Made by a program: the position numbers and the translations under genes
Notes under the pieces: generated by a model
The model's database searches: none
The model's input: only the letters and a program-made list of their open reading frames with translations
Told to the model about the DNA's origin: nothing
Assembly: GCF_036543075.1 (NCBI RefSeq)
Contig: NZ_JAZHPF010000008.1
Location: 62,001 to 126,000 of the forward strand
Length of the DNA stretch: 64,000 nucleotides
Reading direction: 5' to 3'
DNA from: Deinococcus sp. YIM 134068
Lineage (GTDB): Bacteria > Deinococcota > Deinococci > Deinococcales > Deinococcaceae
Part shown: one piece after another, positions 63,696 through 64,000 of the stretch
Layout: each line of letters starts with the position of its first letter
Numbering within the stretch: position 1 is the stretch's first letter

Positions 63696-64000
63696 TGCCC
63701 GACTGGCTCATCCAACTCCTCATTACGCTTCTTAAGGGCGTCGCCCTCGCCCTCGCCCTCCTGACCACCTTCGCTTACATGACGCTGGTGGAGCGGCGAC
63801 TCCTCGCGCGGATGCAGATTCGCCTGGGGCCGAACCGGGTGGGGCCGATGGGTCTCCTTCAGCCCCTCGCAGACGCGATCAAGAGCATCTTCAAGGAGGA
63901 TGTGACGGTGACGCTGGCCGACAAGCTGGTGTACACGCTCGCGCCCATCGTCGCCATCGGCATGGCGCTGACCGCCTTCGGGGGCATTCCCGCCGGACCC
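63695..64000 (+). CDS. nuoH: NADH-quinone oxidoreductase subunit H, 5' part
   Basis: The first 102 codons are in the window. [20 protein letters not shown] leads into [20 protein letters not shown] and [26 protein letters not shown], the ND1 family signature with the E-R-R and the P-N-R-x-G-P-x-G loop. It anchors the quinone site to the membrane arm. It starts one base inside the nuoG stop (TGATG). The rest lies beyond the window. Confidence 0.97.

Overview
The window is a gene-dense, very GC-rich bacterial chromosome segment and almost certainly comes from a Deinococcus species. The case rests on several things seen together: about twenty genes have a TANNNT hexamer only 6-8 bases before the start codon (leaderless transcription, a known Deinococcus habit), there is a LEA-like desiccation protein, a chorismate mutase-DAHP synthase fusion, a Mrp-SufR pair, and YidC carries a lipoprotein-type signal. 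No rRNA, tRNA, CRISPR array, insertion sequence or prophage was found. Both ends cut genes: the tail of an FAD-dependent monooxygenase on the left and the first 102 codons of nuoH on the right.

Layout. 1-6.9 kb: clpS-clpA followed by an EVE-domain/HsdR_N-type nuclease fusion (the most unusual gene here), a LEA-like protein and a DUF1517 membrane protein. 7-14.5 kb: an HNH protein, murD-ftsW, a divergent tetR/metallo-hydrolase pair sharing a large operator, ychF, a YczE-type membrane protein and a Tat-exported metallo-hydrolase. 14.7-22 kb: truncated globin, the aromatic pathway entry enzyme, a mrp-sufR-ligT operon, and rpmH-rnpA-yidD-yidC. 22-33.9 kb: an alpha/alpha-toroid protein, a GH15 glycosidase, a C39-like protease, the E1 subunits of a 2-oxoacid dehydrogenase, several secreted proteins, a cofactor-free molybdopterin-fold protein coupled to a histidine kinase, and a PKD-CAP protein. 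34-44.5 kb: an ECF sigma factor, a FUN14 protein, sdhCDAB, transporters, a flavin-type stress protein and a pseudouridine synthase with an FMN reductase. 44.7-55.4 kb: mutS2, greA, lysS, a glucose/mannose-type ABC importer without its ATPase, and a pseudo-receiver histidine kinase. 55.8-64 kb: the respiratory complex I operon nuoA-B-C-D-x-E-F-y-G-H, where x is an unknown membrane protein and y is a barstar-like protein.

How it works together. Complex I, succinate dehydrogenase and the 2-oxoacid dehydrogenase E1 pair form the respiratory and carbon-oxidation core. Mrp and SufR suit the many Fe-S clusters these complexes need. ClpS/ClpA, the LEA-like protein, MutS2 and the PNPOx-fold protein fit a stress-tolerant lifestyle.

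Intergenic DNA is not empty. It holds a dispersed palindromic G/C-rich repeat family (at least 14 copies in two types, some with a nested module of about 22 bases) and a second class of spacer built from short iterated words, several of which fold into hairpins. Every convergent gene gap above about 35 bases carries one or the other, and five word-type spacers sit inside operons.
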